5,101 bases of DNA from CAYOMP01 sp964405075 (GCA_964405075.1 CAYOMP010000183.1:1-5101), one strand, 5' to 3'; numbered from the stretch's first letter, positions 1 through 4,644 are shown. The notes: generated from the sequence alone by a model not told the origin. A program made the numbers and translations.

Positions 1-1
1 T

Positions 2-211
2 ACATTAAGAAATATCAGCACAAATATGGTTAAACGAATAAAAAATAATTATGTCAGAATTGTAGGAATCAATTCAGGATTGATATTTCTTGGAGTAACC
101 GGAATGATACAACCGACAACTTCAGCTCTTTTACATAACACTTCTACACTGACAATTAGCATGAATGGTATGAGCGGATGGAAAACAGTTACCCAGAAAG
201 AAGAAAAGTGA
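2..211 (+). CDS. Metal-transporting P1B-type ATPase, C-terminal fragment (5' end outside window)
   Basis: The reading frame is open to the left edge and ends in TGA at 209-211. The first internal ATG is at 26, but the frame continues upstream of it without a stop, so this is the last 69 residues of a longer protein, not a 61-residue gene. The fragment matches the end of heavy-metal P-type ATPases: a basic stretch (KRIKNNYVR) leading into a hydrophobic helix (INSGLIFLGVTGMIQP), then TSALLHNTSTLTISMN in the last transmembrane helix and a short charged tail. These pumps use ATP to move a metal ion across the membrane. Aligned by eye, the HN of ALLHN lies where zinc pumps carry a metal-binding Asp and P1B-4 pumps carry HEGG. 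The metal cannot be named because the CPC-type motif, DKTG and any N-terminal metal-binding domain lie outside the window. Family is fairly sure; substrate is unknown. Confidence 0.8.
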   Translation, partial: TLRNISTNMVKRIKNNYVRIVGINSGLIFLGVTGMIQPTTSALLHNTSTLTISMNGMSGWKTVTQKEEK

Positions 212-220
212 TATGTAGTG

Positions 221-257
221 AAAACGGATGGTAAGAATGTCTTGCCATTCGTTTTTT
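221..257 (+). terminator. Rho-independent terminator of the P-type ATPase gene
   Basis: A 16-bp stem (221-236 with 240-255, two G-U pairs) closes on a three-base loop, and its right arm runs into a six-T tract (252-257). It begins ten bases after the ATPase stop codon. It separates the ATPase transcript from the regulator gene that follows. Confidence 0.87.
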
Positions 258-329
258 AGCTAGCTATGATTTATACAGCAAATAAAAAAATAGAAATTTA
301 CTATTGGTTAAAAAAATTAAGCGATAATT

Positions 330-345
330 AACAATTGTTCAATTG
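330..345 (+). promoter_or_regulatory. Candidate operator: paired CAATTG palindromes at the -35 box
   Basis: CAATTG occurs twice (332-337 and 340-345), eight bases apart, and the first copy sits inside the perfect palindrome AACAATTGTT (330-339). The second copy overlaps the -35 hexamer. XRE-family repressors often bind dyads over their own promoter, so this is a candidate autoregulatory site. It is A+T rich, and chance occurrence is not excluded. Confidence 0.33.
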
Positions 346-371
346 CAAGGAGTGTATATTCTTGTTATGAT
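343..371 (+). promoter_or_regulatory. Promoter of the XRE-family regulator gene (extended -10)
   Basis: TTGCAA (343-348) and TATGAT (366-371) are separated by exactly 17 bases. A TGn extension (363-365) precedes the -10 box. The start of transcription would be near 378, giving a leader of about 35 bases before the ATG at 414. A ribosome binding site GGAGAG lies at 402-407. Confidence 0.65.
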
Positions 372-378
372 TTAGATA

Positions 379-390
379 CAAAAGCTTTTG
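379..390 (+). promoter_or_regulatory. Candidate operator: 12-bp palindrome at the transcription start
   Basis: CAAAAGCTTTTG is a perfect 12-bp palindrome lying at about +1 to +12 of the predicted transcript of the XRE gene. A protein bound here would block initiation. It is a second candidate autoregulation site beside the CAATTG pair at 330-345. Confidence 0.3.
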
Positions 391-413
391 AAAATAAATT
401 TGGAGAGTAGAAA

Positions 414-1454
414 ATGAATATAGGTAGTGTTATTAAAAAATATAGAAAAGAACTAGGTCTGACACAAGAAGAAATGGCTAACAGATTAGGAGTAACAACT
501 CCAGCAGTGAATAAATGGGAGAATGGAAATTCTAATCCTGATATTGAATTATTGGCACCTATTGCCAGATTACTTCATATTTCACTGGATACATTAATGT
601 CATTTCATGAAGAACTTACATCATCTGAAATTGAAGAGATTATTCGACAAATGGATAAAATGTTTGAGTCAGAAGGTGTTGATAAGACATATGAGTGGGC
701 ATTGGAAAAAATAAAAAAGTATCCGAACTGCAATAGGCTTATCTGGCAAGTGGCTGTAATGCTTGATACAAGAAGAATGACAGGTAATTGCGCAGAACCT
801 GAAAAATATGATAAGCAGATAAATTCGTGGTATGAACTGGCTTTGGGTGATGAGGATGAAGAAATACAACACCATGCAGCCGACTCGTTGTTTTGTTTCT
901 ATTTAAGAAAAAAGGAATATGCAAAGGCAGAGGAGTATTTACAGTATTTTTCTAATTATGATCCTATGAAAAAAATATATCAAGGAAGATTGTATAAGGA
1001 GCAGGGTAAAACAGAAGCAGCATATGAAATGTTTGAAAATGTTTTACTTTCTGAGTATCGAACATTAAATTTTACATTTTCATTTATGACAGGATTAGCA
1101 ATTGAAGAGGGTGATATTAAGACAGCTCGTTTCATGGCAGAGAAGATGGGAACAGTTGCTAGTGTATTTGATATGGGAAAATATAATGAATTTGCATCAA
1201 TGCTTGATGTAGTTTGTGCAGAGAAGAATGTAGAGGGGACTTATCAGGTAGTAGAACAGTTATTACAAAATGTTGATAGTTTATATGATTTTCAAAAATC
1301 GAAGCTATTCCAACATATGAAATTTAGCAATCCAGATAGTTCATTTACTGAAATTCTAAAAGTAAGACTGTTGGATGGATTCAGGGATGACGAAAACTTT
1401 GAATATATGAAAGGATATGAAGATTGGGAGAAACTTGTTAATGGAAAGGAATAG
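414..1454 (+). CDS. XRE-family helix-turn-helix regulator with TPR-like C-terminal region
   Basis: The protein has 346 residues. Residues 4-60 are a Cro/C1-type helix-turn-helix: an LTQEEMANRLGVT core, then a recognition helix near TTPAVNKWENG (28-38) and the usual NPDIELLAPIARLLHISLDTL ending. Residues 70-340 are all-helical. They include TPR-like pairs such as the segments around 138-180 (YELALG, EYAKAEEYL) and 186-211 (GRLYKEQGKTEAAYEMF). This layout of an N-terminal XRE domain plus a TPR-like domain resembles Firmicutes regulators that sense a peptide or protein partner (RRNPP-like), but the partner cannot be told from sequence. The start is the ATG with GGAGAG seven bases upstream. The gene stands alone between two terminators, with its own promoter and palindromes suggesting autoregulation. 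It is probably a cytoplasmic DNA-binding protein; its target genes are unknown. The convergent small membrane-peptide gene is the nearest candidate. Confidence 0.93.
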   Translation: MNIGSVIKKYRKELGLTQEEMANRLGVTTPAVNKWENGNSNPDIELLAPIARLLHISLDTLMSFHEELTSSEIEEIIRQMDKMFESEGVDKTYEWALEKIKKYPNCNRLIWQVAVMLDTRRMTGNCAEPEKYDKQINSWYELALGDEDEEIQHHAADSLFCFYLRKKEYAKAEEYLQYFSNYDPMKKIYQGRLYKEQGKTEAAYEMFENVLLSEYRTLNFTFSFMTGLAIEEGDIKTARFMAEKMGTVASVFDMGKYNEFASMLDVVCAEKNVEGTYQVVEQLLQNVDSLYDFQKSKLFQHMKFSNPDSSFTEILKVRLLDGFRDDENFEYMKGYEDWEKLVNGKE

Positions 1455-1509
1455 TAATTCGATGAAAGCAGGAATAGCTTTTGAAAAGCCTTTAATATGA
1501 TATAAAACA

Positions 1510-1560
1510 AAAATAACTTTTACTCTATAGATATTCTATTTATAGAGTAAAAGTTATTTT
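1510..1560. terminator. Bidirectional terminator between convergent genes
   Basis: Two 20-base arms (1510-1529 and 1541-1560) are perfectly complementary and enclose an 11-base loop. The outer ends are AAAATAAC and GTTATTTT, so transcripts on either strand end their stem in a U-rich run. It lies 55 bases after the XRE gene stop and 22 bases beyond the stop of the minus-strand small gene, fitting shared use by both. Confidence 0.82.
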
Positions 1561-1566
1561 AAGGTG

Positions 1567-1585
1567 TAGTTATAACGTATAACTA
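1567..1585. repeat. Perfect 8-bp hairpin overlapping the stop codon of the small minus-strand gene
   Basis: TAGTTATA (1567-1574) and TATAACTA (1578-1585) are perfect inverted repeats around the three bases ACG. The right arm contains the TAG stop of the minus-strand gene. In its mRNA this would form an extra hairpin before the main terminator. It may be an RNA-stability or pause structure; the stem is A+T rich and weak. Confidence 0.4.
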
Positions 1586-1753
1586 GGAATTTAATTCTTC
1601 AGAAGTGATACATCCTGTATCAGTTCCAGAAACATTAATATTTTTGGCAACTATAGTACCGGTTAAAACAACTGCTACAATGGCAATTGCAATAATTACT
1701 AAATTCATTTTGTTAAAGCTGTTTTCTAATTCTCCAAATTCATTTCTTTTCAT
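1583..1753 (-). CDS. Small single-pass membrane peptide (56 residues), function unknown
   Basis: On the minus strand an ATG at 1753 opens 56 codons ending in TAG at 1583-1585. The product has a charged N-terminal part (MKRNEFGELENSFNKMN, 1-17), one hydrophobic helix (LVIIAIAIVAVVLTGTIVA, 18-36) and a polar tail (KNINVSGTDTGCITSEELNS) with a single Cys at 48. Codon use looks natural, and the gene ends just before a shared terminator, supporting a real gene. The positive charge before the helix is modest, so orientation is uncertain; the tail is probably outside the cytoplasm. The ribosome binding site is weak (GGAT, about nine bases upstream), but a short ORF overlaps the start as ATGA, so translational coupling is possible. 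I do not recognise the family. Alternatives are a membrane-anchored regulatory peptide, a small toxin-like peptide or a signal precursor; nothing favours one strongly. Confidence 0.62.
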   Translation of the reverse strand: MKRNEFGELENSFNKMNLVIIAIAIVAVVLTGTIVAKNINVSGTDTGCITSEELNS

Positions 1754-1785
1754 AGTTTATATCCAGTGGTAGGTTTATACCACAT
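1750..1785 (-). CDS. Possible 11-codon leader peptide ORF coupled to the small membrane peptide
   Basis: On the minus strand ATG at 1785 reads MWYKPTTGYKL and stops at TGA (1752-1750), which shares ATGA with the start of the 56-residue gene. A purine-rich AAAGAAAGGA lies directly upstream but only one or two bases from the ATG, closer than normal. A 6-bp hairpin (1766-1771 with 1778-1783) falls inside the ORF. If translated, ribosomes finishing here could re-start on the next gene, whose own site is poor. Coding status is uncertain; it is recorded because of the overlap. Confidence 0.22.
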   Translation of the reverse strand: MWYKPTTGYKL

Positions 1786-1837
1786 TTCCTTTCTTTATAT
1801 TTCGTGAGATATATTTAAAATGTGTAAATTGAAATTA

Positions 1838-1861
1838 ATAATCAAATGTATAATAAGGGAA
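1838..1861 (+). repeat. Direct repeat copy 1 (15 identical bases plus AGGGAA)
   Basis: ATAATCAAATGTATA (1838-1852) is repeated exactly at 2012-2026. Both copies are followed, after a few differing bases, by AGGGAA, so the similarity extends over about 24 to 26 bases. This copy lies 86 bases upstream of the minus-strand small gene start. Confidence 0.5.
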
Positions 1862-2007
1862 TAAGTATAAGAACCTTCTTATCTTATTTAAATGATAATA
1901 ACAAATAAATATGAAGATTTTTTTAAAAAAGATATATTTTTAGTTTAAATTGAAAAATTAAAAGATAATAAAATAATACTTGAGAATCCCTCATAGAAAA
2001 AAGTTAG

Positions 2008-2016
2008 TGATATAAT
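2008..2016 (+). promoter_or_regulatory. Extended -10 promoter of the HdeD-like gene
   Basis: TGA TATAAT (2008-2016) is a consensus -10 box with a TGn extension. No good -35 lies 16 to 18 bases upstream (CCCTCA region), which extended -10 promoters can tolerate. Transcription would start near 2023, leaving a leader of about 75 bases before the ATG at 2098. The leader also contains a perfect TTGACA (2072-2077), too near the start codon to be a usable -35. Confidence 0.5.
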
Positions 2017-2037
2017 CAAATGTATATAGATAGGGAA
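2012..2037 (+). repeat. Direct repeat copy 2, overlapping the HdeD-like gene promoter
   Basis: This is the second copy of the 15-base repeat (2012-2026) with trailing AGGGAA (2032-2037). Its first bases are the last five of the -10 box TATAAT (2011-2016), so the repeat covers the promoter and start site. With copy 1, 174 bases upstream, it could be a paired binding site or a duplicated promoter piece. Confidence 0.5.
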
Positions 2038-2097
2038 GTGCAATCGTAATTATAAAAGTAAAAAAACAATATTGACAAAAGATAAGGGGGAATTCCT

Positions 2098-2676
2098 ATG
2101 TTTAGAAAGATAAAGAGTATGAATGTTATTTATGGATTAATATTAGTATTAGCTGGATTGATTTTGACATTTTTCCCGGAAATTACTGCGAAAACAATTG
2201 CTTATACTTTTGGAGTTGTAGCTGAAATTATGGGATTGTTCTATATTATTAGGTATTTTCGTAGTGAGCCTGGTTTCGTTGGTGAAAATAGGGGCTTAGT
2301 ATCAGGACTTGTTATTATGATGTTTGGACTACTAATCTTTATAAAAAGTGAAATAGTAATCTCTATTATTCCTATGATTCTAGGATTTTTAGTTGCAACC
2401 AGTGGGTTAAATACACTTCAACAAGGAATTGATTTGGCAAGAGTTAATGGAAGAGGATGGGGAGTTGTAATATTAATAGCTGTCGTTAATATCGTTATCG
2501 GAGTAATTGCCTTATGTAATCCCTTCTCAACTGTTGCATTTCTTATAAGAATAATTGGAATAGGAATGATTTATAGTGGTATAACGGATTTCATTATTTC
2601 CTTGTATTTATCTAATCAGATTAAGAAATATCATAAGCAAGAAGAGGTTATCATTGATGAAGAGGATGTTCTATAA
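2098..2676 (+). CDS. HdeD/DUF308 family integral membrane protein
   Basis: The protein has 192 residues, close to the family's usual length. Hydrophobic segments at about 8-26, 32-52, 66-83, 86-104, 121-140 and 144-170 give six membrane helices in three pairs. Each pair resembles the DUF308 repeat, as in YGLILVLAGLILTFFPEIT with GLFYIIRYF, and VVNIVIGVIALCNPFST with IYSGITDF. The short linkers and C-terminal charged tail (KKYHKQEEVIIDEED) are probably cytoplasmic. In enteric bacteria HdeD is linked to acid resistance, but most Firmicutes members have no proven role, so only a membrane or envelope stress role is suggested. The start is supported by AAGGGGG seven bases before the ATG. The gene appears monocistronic: the next gene starts 148 bases downstream with its own promoter, although no strong terminator lies between them, so read-through is possible. 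Confidence 0.9.
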   Translation: MFRKIKSMNVIYGLILVLAGLILTFFPEITAKTIAYTFGVVAEIMGLFYIIRYFRSEPGFVGENRGLVSGLVIMMFGLLIFIKSEIVISIIPMILGFLVATSGLNTLQQGIDLARVNGRGWGVVILIAVVNIVIGVIALCNPFSTVAFLIRIIGIGMIYSGITDFIISLYLSNQIKKYHKQEEVIIDEEDVL

Positions 2677-2710
2677 AACAATGGAGGATTATAGCAGGTA
2701 TTATAGATAA

Positions 2711-2729
2711 AATCTTAATAAATCTTAAT
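2711..2729 (+). repeat. Tandem direct repeat AATCTTAAT, 10-bp period, upstream of the acyltransferase promoter
   Basis: AATCTTAAT occurs at 2711-2719 and 2721-2729, one helical turn apart and ending 20 bases before the predicted -35 box. OmpR/PhoB-type response regulators bind tandem repeats of this pitch and position, so it is a candidate activator site. The A+T-rich content makes chance occurrence possible. Confidence 0.37.
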
Positions 2730-2749
2730 TTTATGAGGTTAGTTATAAC

Positions 2750-2778
2750 TTGCCCGTAAACAGAAAACAAGTTATAAT
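2750..2778 (+). promoter_or_regulatory. Promoter of the acyltransferase gene
   Basis: TTGCCC (2750-2755) and a consensus TATAAT (2773-2778) are separated by 17 bases. Transcription would start near 2785 and give a 40-base leader containing GGAGAAAG (2813-2820) before ATG 2825. The -35 box coincides with a TTG that could otherwise be taken as a start codon for a 25-residue longer protein. Confidence 0.58.
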
Positions 2779-2824
2779 ATTTGGTGGCATTGATGTAAAG
2801 AGTTATATAAATGGAGAAAGTGAA

Positions 2825-3535
2825 ATGTTAAGATTTTATTTTGTAATTATTATTTCGATACCATGGATAATTTATTATTTATCTAAAGCTTATATATATT
2901 ACAATAATTTTGATAAATATAGTGAAGAAGAATGTTATGATTTAGCTCAAAAGATTATTAATATAATGAAAAAGCATGGGAGAATCGAAACAACAGTATA
3001 TGGTACTGAGAATTTGCCTAAAGACGGCGGATATATAATGTTTTCTAATCATCAGGGAAAATATGATGCATTAGGCATTATGTCAGTTCACAAGAAGGCA
3101 TGTACAGTAGTGATGGATGCTAAACGTTCAAAAATGCTATTGGTTAATCAGTTTATGAAATTAATTAGAGGTAGTCGATTAGACAAAAGTGATATGAGAA
3201 GTCAGGTTAAGACTATTATGGAGATAGCACGACAGGTAAGAGAGGGAAGAAGATTTATTCTATTTCCTGAGGGTGGATATGACCATAATGGAAATAATGT
3301 GCTGGATTTTAGTGCAGGTTCTTTTAAGTGTGCACTGAATGCAAAGTGTCCTATAGTTCCAGTGGCTATTATTGATTCATATATACCTTTTGAGATTAAT
3401 TCTCTTAAAAAGGTGGTAACACAAGTTCATTTTCTTGAGCCAATACCATTTTATGAATATGCAGAAATGACTACTAGAGAAATCGCAGATAAGGTAAAAC
3501 AAAAAATAGAAGCAAGGATTGTAGAATTTTCATAA
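2825..3535 (+). CDS. Lysophospholipid acyltransferase, PlsC-like (1-acyl-sn-glycerol-3-phosphate acyltransferase family)
   Basis: The protein has 236 residues from ATG 2825. Members transfer an acyl group to lysophosphatidic acid or a related lysolipid at the inner face of the membrane, in phospholipid synthesis or remodelling. The N-terminal hydrophobic segment (residues 3-26) is a membrane anchor. Acyltransferase block I is SNHQGKYD with His76 and Asp81 (HX4D). Block II is around RGSRLDKSD (115-123). Block III is FPEGG (147-151) with Glu149, and block IV is VPVAII (178-183). Block III reads EGG where many PlsC enzymes have EGTR, as often seen in Clostridia paralogues, so the exact acceptor is uncertain. 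ATG 2825 was chosen because GGAGAAAG lies upstream and the protein then begins at its membrane anchor; an upstream in-frame TTG at 2750 lies in a promoter box. The strong downstream terminator makes this a one-gene unit. Confidence 0.92.
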   Translation: MLRFYFVIIISIPWIIYYLSKAYIYYNNFDKYSEEECYDLAQKIINIMKKHGRIETTVYGTENLPKDGGYIMFSNHQGKYDALGIMSVHKKACTVVMDAKRSKMLLVNQFMKLIRGSRLDKSDMRSQVKTIMEIARQVREGRRFILFPEGGYDHNGNNVLDFSAGSFKCALNAKCPIVPVAIIDSYIPFEINSLKKVVTQVHFLEPIPFYEYAEMTTREIADKVKQKIEARIVEFS

Positions 3536-3559
3536 TGCCTTGACTAAAAGGATTTAGTT

Positions 3560-3604
3560 AATCCTCTTAAGCAGAAAATAGAACTGCTTAAGGGGATTTC
3601 TTTG
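3560..3604 (+). terminator. Rho-independent terminator of the acyltransferase gene
   Basis: A 15-bp stem (3560-3574 with 3584-3598, one G-U pair) has a nine-base loop and is followed by TCTTTG. It lies 24 bases after the stop codon. The U tract is interrupted by a C, but the stem is strong. Confidence 0.82.
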
Positions 3605-3660
3605 TGTTGCCAAGGGTACGACAAAATTATGGTGTGGATTTTTGTATGATTTTATAACAT

Positions 3661-3692
3661 TTCGTCACAAAAGCAGACAATTCATCACAAAA
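3661..3692 (+). promoter_or_regulatory. Candidate activator site: direct repeats TTCRTCACAAAA, 20 bases apart
   Basis: TTCGTCACAAAA (3661-3672) and TTCATCACAAAA (3681-3692) differ at one of 12 positions and start 20 bases apart, two helical turns. The near copy ends 21 bases before the -10 box TATGAT, covering the place where a -35 should be. Direct repeats of about 9 bp with 10 to 13 bases between them next to a weak -35 are the arrangement used by LytTR-type regulators, one of which is encoded at 4787. The base sequence does not match the known LytTR consensus, so the match is in layout only. Confidence 0.45.
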
Positions 3693-3713
3693 AAATTGAA
3701 TGGTTACAGGCGG

Positions 3714-3719
3714 TATGAT
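3714..3719 (+). promoter_or_regulatory. -10 box of the DUF6033-like operon, lacking a recognisable -35
   Basis: TATGAT (3714-3719) would start transcription near 3726, just before AGGAG (3731-3735). The correct -35 place (3691-3696) reads AAAAAT; TTGAAT at 3696-3701 is too close (12-base spacer). The promoter probably needs an activator, consistent with the direct repeats just upstream. Confidence 0.43.
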
Positions 3720-3745
3720 AAGATTTTTGTAGGAGAGTGAATGAT

Positions 3746-3799
3746 TTGGATACATATGGTTTAAAAGAAATATTAGAGGAAATTTTAAAAAAGAATTAG
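3746..3799 (+). CDS. Possible 17-residue amphipathic peptide ORF upstream of the DUF6033-like gene
   Basis: From TTG 3746 the frame reads MDTYGLKEILEEILKKN and stops at TAG 3797-3799. AGGAG at 3731-3735 is ten bases upstream. An in-frame GTG at 3737 would give 20 residues but lies almost on the ribosome binding site. Leu5, Ile8, Leu9, Ile12 and Leu13 fall on one face of a helix, with Lys and Glu on the other, so the peptide would be amphipathic. It ends 26 bases before the next gene. It could be a leader ORF controlling that gene, a small amphipathic peptide, or a gene remnant. No family is recognised, and the non-ATG start lowers confidence. Confidence 0.35.
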   Translation: MDTYGLKEILEEILKKN

Positions 3800-3825
3800 C
3801 GTATAAAATATGGGAGGGTTAGTCT

Positions 3826-4503
3826 ATGGAAATAGGAAATTATAATTCGAGTATATTAAGTACTGGCTTGAAGAATCAGGCAAAAGAGACTACTACATCT
3901 AAGAATAGGGCTGATTTTACAATTAACGAGAAGGAAAAAACGGCGAAAACAGGTGATGTTGTTGCATATTATATGGAGTTTACATCACAGTTTAAGAATG
4001 TGTCATTTAGAATGACTGATTCACACGATACTGGAGAGGGGAAGGCAGGTTACAACGGTAAGGTGCATGAAACCAGAAGTGGATTTGGAAATACTGGTGT
4101 TGTCAGTATCCAATTAGATGTACACGTTTTAAAGAAGATGCAGGAAGATGAAGAATATGAGGAATTAATGGTGGATAAGATTTATGAAACCATAGAGTTC
4201 TATCAGGAATTTAGGAGCAGACATGCTGCAGAAGGCTATCCGTATGTCTTTGCTTTTTTTGTTGAGAATGAAGAAGGCTATTGTGCTTCTGCAACACCTA
4301 TAAATTCAGCAAATGAAATGGAAAAAATGGCTGCCGAAACCAAATTGAAAGAAATGTCCCAAATGAATATGTTGAATAAGCTTATTTTGTTAAATACCAA
4401 TAAAAATTTAGATGTAGAAGATGCATTATTTAACAAGGGTAAGAATTCTAAGTTAAGGGAGAAGTTATTGAAGGAGGATATTTATGAAAATGAAAAATAT
4501 TAA
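3826..4503 (+). CDS. DUF6033-like protein of unknown function
   Basis: The protein has 225 residues, with no signal peptide and no membrane helix, so it is probably cytoplasmic unless exported by another route. Residues 1-42 are polar and low in structure (many Thr, Lys, Asn). The core runs from VVAYYMEFTSQFKNVSF (45-61) through GFGNTGVVSIQLDVHVLKKM (86-105), an acidic helix (QEDEEYEELMVDKIYETIEFYQEF, 106-129) and a hydrophobic strand with GYPYVFAFFVENEEGY (137-152), to a helical, Lys-rich C-terminal part (163-217). From memory this pattern matches DUF6033, a family known from Lachnospiraceae and relatives with no assigned role; a profile search would settle it. The start has GGGAGGG seven bases upstream. 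It is likely transcribed with the 17-codon ORF before it, and its last 20 bases overlap a small downstream gene whose AAGGAGG site lies inside it, so the two are probably translationally coupled. Confidence 0.85.
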   Translation: MEIGNYNSSILSTGLKNQAKETTTSKNRADFTINEKEKTAKTGDVVAYYMEFTSQFKNVSFRMTDSHDTGEGKAGYNGKVHETRSGFGNTGVVSIQLDVHVLKKMQEDEEYEELMVDKIYETIEFYQEFRSRHAAEGYPYVFAFFVENEEGYCASATPINSANEMEKMAAETKLKEMSQMNMLNKLILLNTNKNLDVEDALFNKGKNSKLREKLLKEDIYENEKY

Positions 4504-4640
4504 AAAAGTTTTGATGATACTGGTATTAGTGGTTGCTTATATATAATAGCAAATCATGTACAAAATTACCGTTTGAAAAACGTAAATATCCTATAGATGT
4601 ATTTGATAAGGTAATAGAACATACTGTAAAATATGAATAA
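4484..4640 (+). pseudogene. Small membrane-anchored or secreted peptide gene interrupted by a 2-base loss in a TA run
   Basis: ATG 4484 follows a near-perfect ribosome binding site, AAGGAGG (4471-4477, six-base gap). As written the frame stops at TAA 4544-4546 after 20 residues: a basic start (MKMKNIKK) and a hydrophobic run (VLMILVLVVAYI), like a signal peptide or membrane anchor. Immediately after, from 4542, another frame reads YNSKSCTKLPFEKRKYP and on to an acidic/basic end before TAA 4638-4640. Adding one TA to the run TATATATA at 4537-4544 would join both parts into 52 residues that end just before the terminator. This points to slippage in a dinucleotide repeat, either as inactivation, phase variation or a sequencing error; a +1 ribosomal frameshift is less likely. 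The joined protein has one Cys (26) with a charged tail, loosely like AgrD-type precursors, but this match is weak. Confidence 0.55.
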
Positions 4641-4644
4641 TAAT

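Larger units (their letters stand above)
1786..2097. other. A+T-rich intergenic region between divergent genes
   Basis: This stretch of 312 bases holds no convincing ORF on either strand. It carries the outward promoter of the HdeD-like gene (2008-2016), a 15-bp direct repeat (1838-1852 and 2012-2026) and a very A+T-rich block around 1915-1975 with long A and T runs that may bend DNA. No clear -35/-10 pair was found for the minus-strand small gene; the best minus-strand -10 candidate, TATACT near 1866-1871, lacks a good -35. Confidence 0.6.

Noticed and set aside
257..266. TAGCTAGCTA palindrome after the ATPase terminator
   Set aside because: It is a simple tetranucleotide repeat 77 bases before the promoter, with no partner element.
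669..924. Two minus-strand ORFs of 61 and 68 codons inside the XRE regulator gene, in the overlapping region 669-924
   Set aside because: They lie fully within a well-supported coding region, lack ribosome binding sites and read as the low-information complement of it.
383..1487. AGCTTTTGAAAA present on both sides of the XRE gene (383-394 and 1476-1487)
   Set aside because: It is a 12-base A+T-rich match with no target-site duplication or mobile gene; likely chance or shared palindrome composition.
1292..1510. Minus-strand 72-codon ORF over the end of the XRE gene
   Set aside because: It is antisense to the real gene, begins at the terminator stem and has a Phe/Ser/Leu-rich composition typical of the antisense of an A-rich gene.
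2072..2077. Perfect TTGACA just before the HdeD-like gene
   Set aside because: A -10 box 17 bases on would fall on the start codon at 2098, so it cannot serve this gene as a normal promoter.
3637..3731. GATTTTTGTA repeated at 3637-3646 and 3722-3731, and a second TATGAT at 3645-3650
   Set aside because: The repeat is short and T-rich, and the upstream TATGAT has no -35 partner; the box at 3714-3719 is better placed for the gene.
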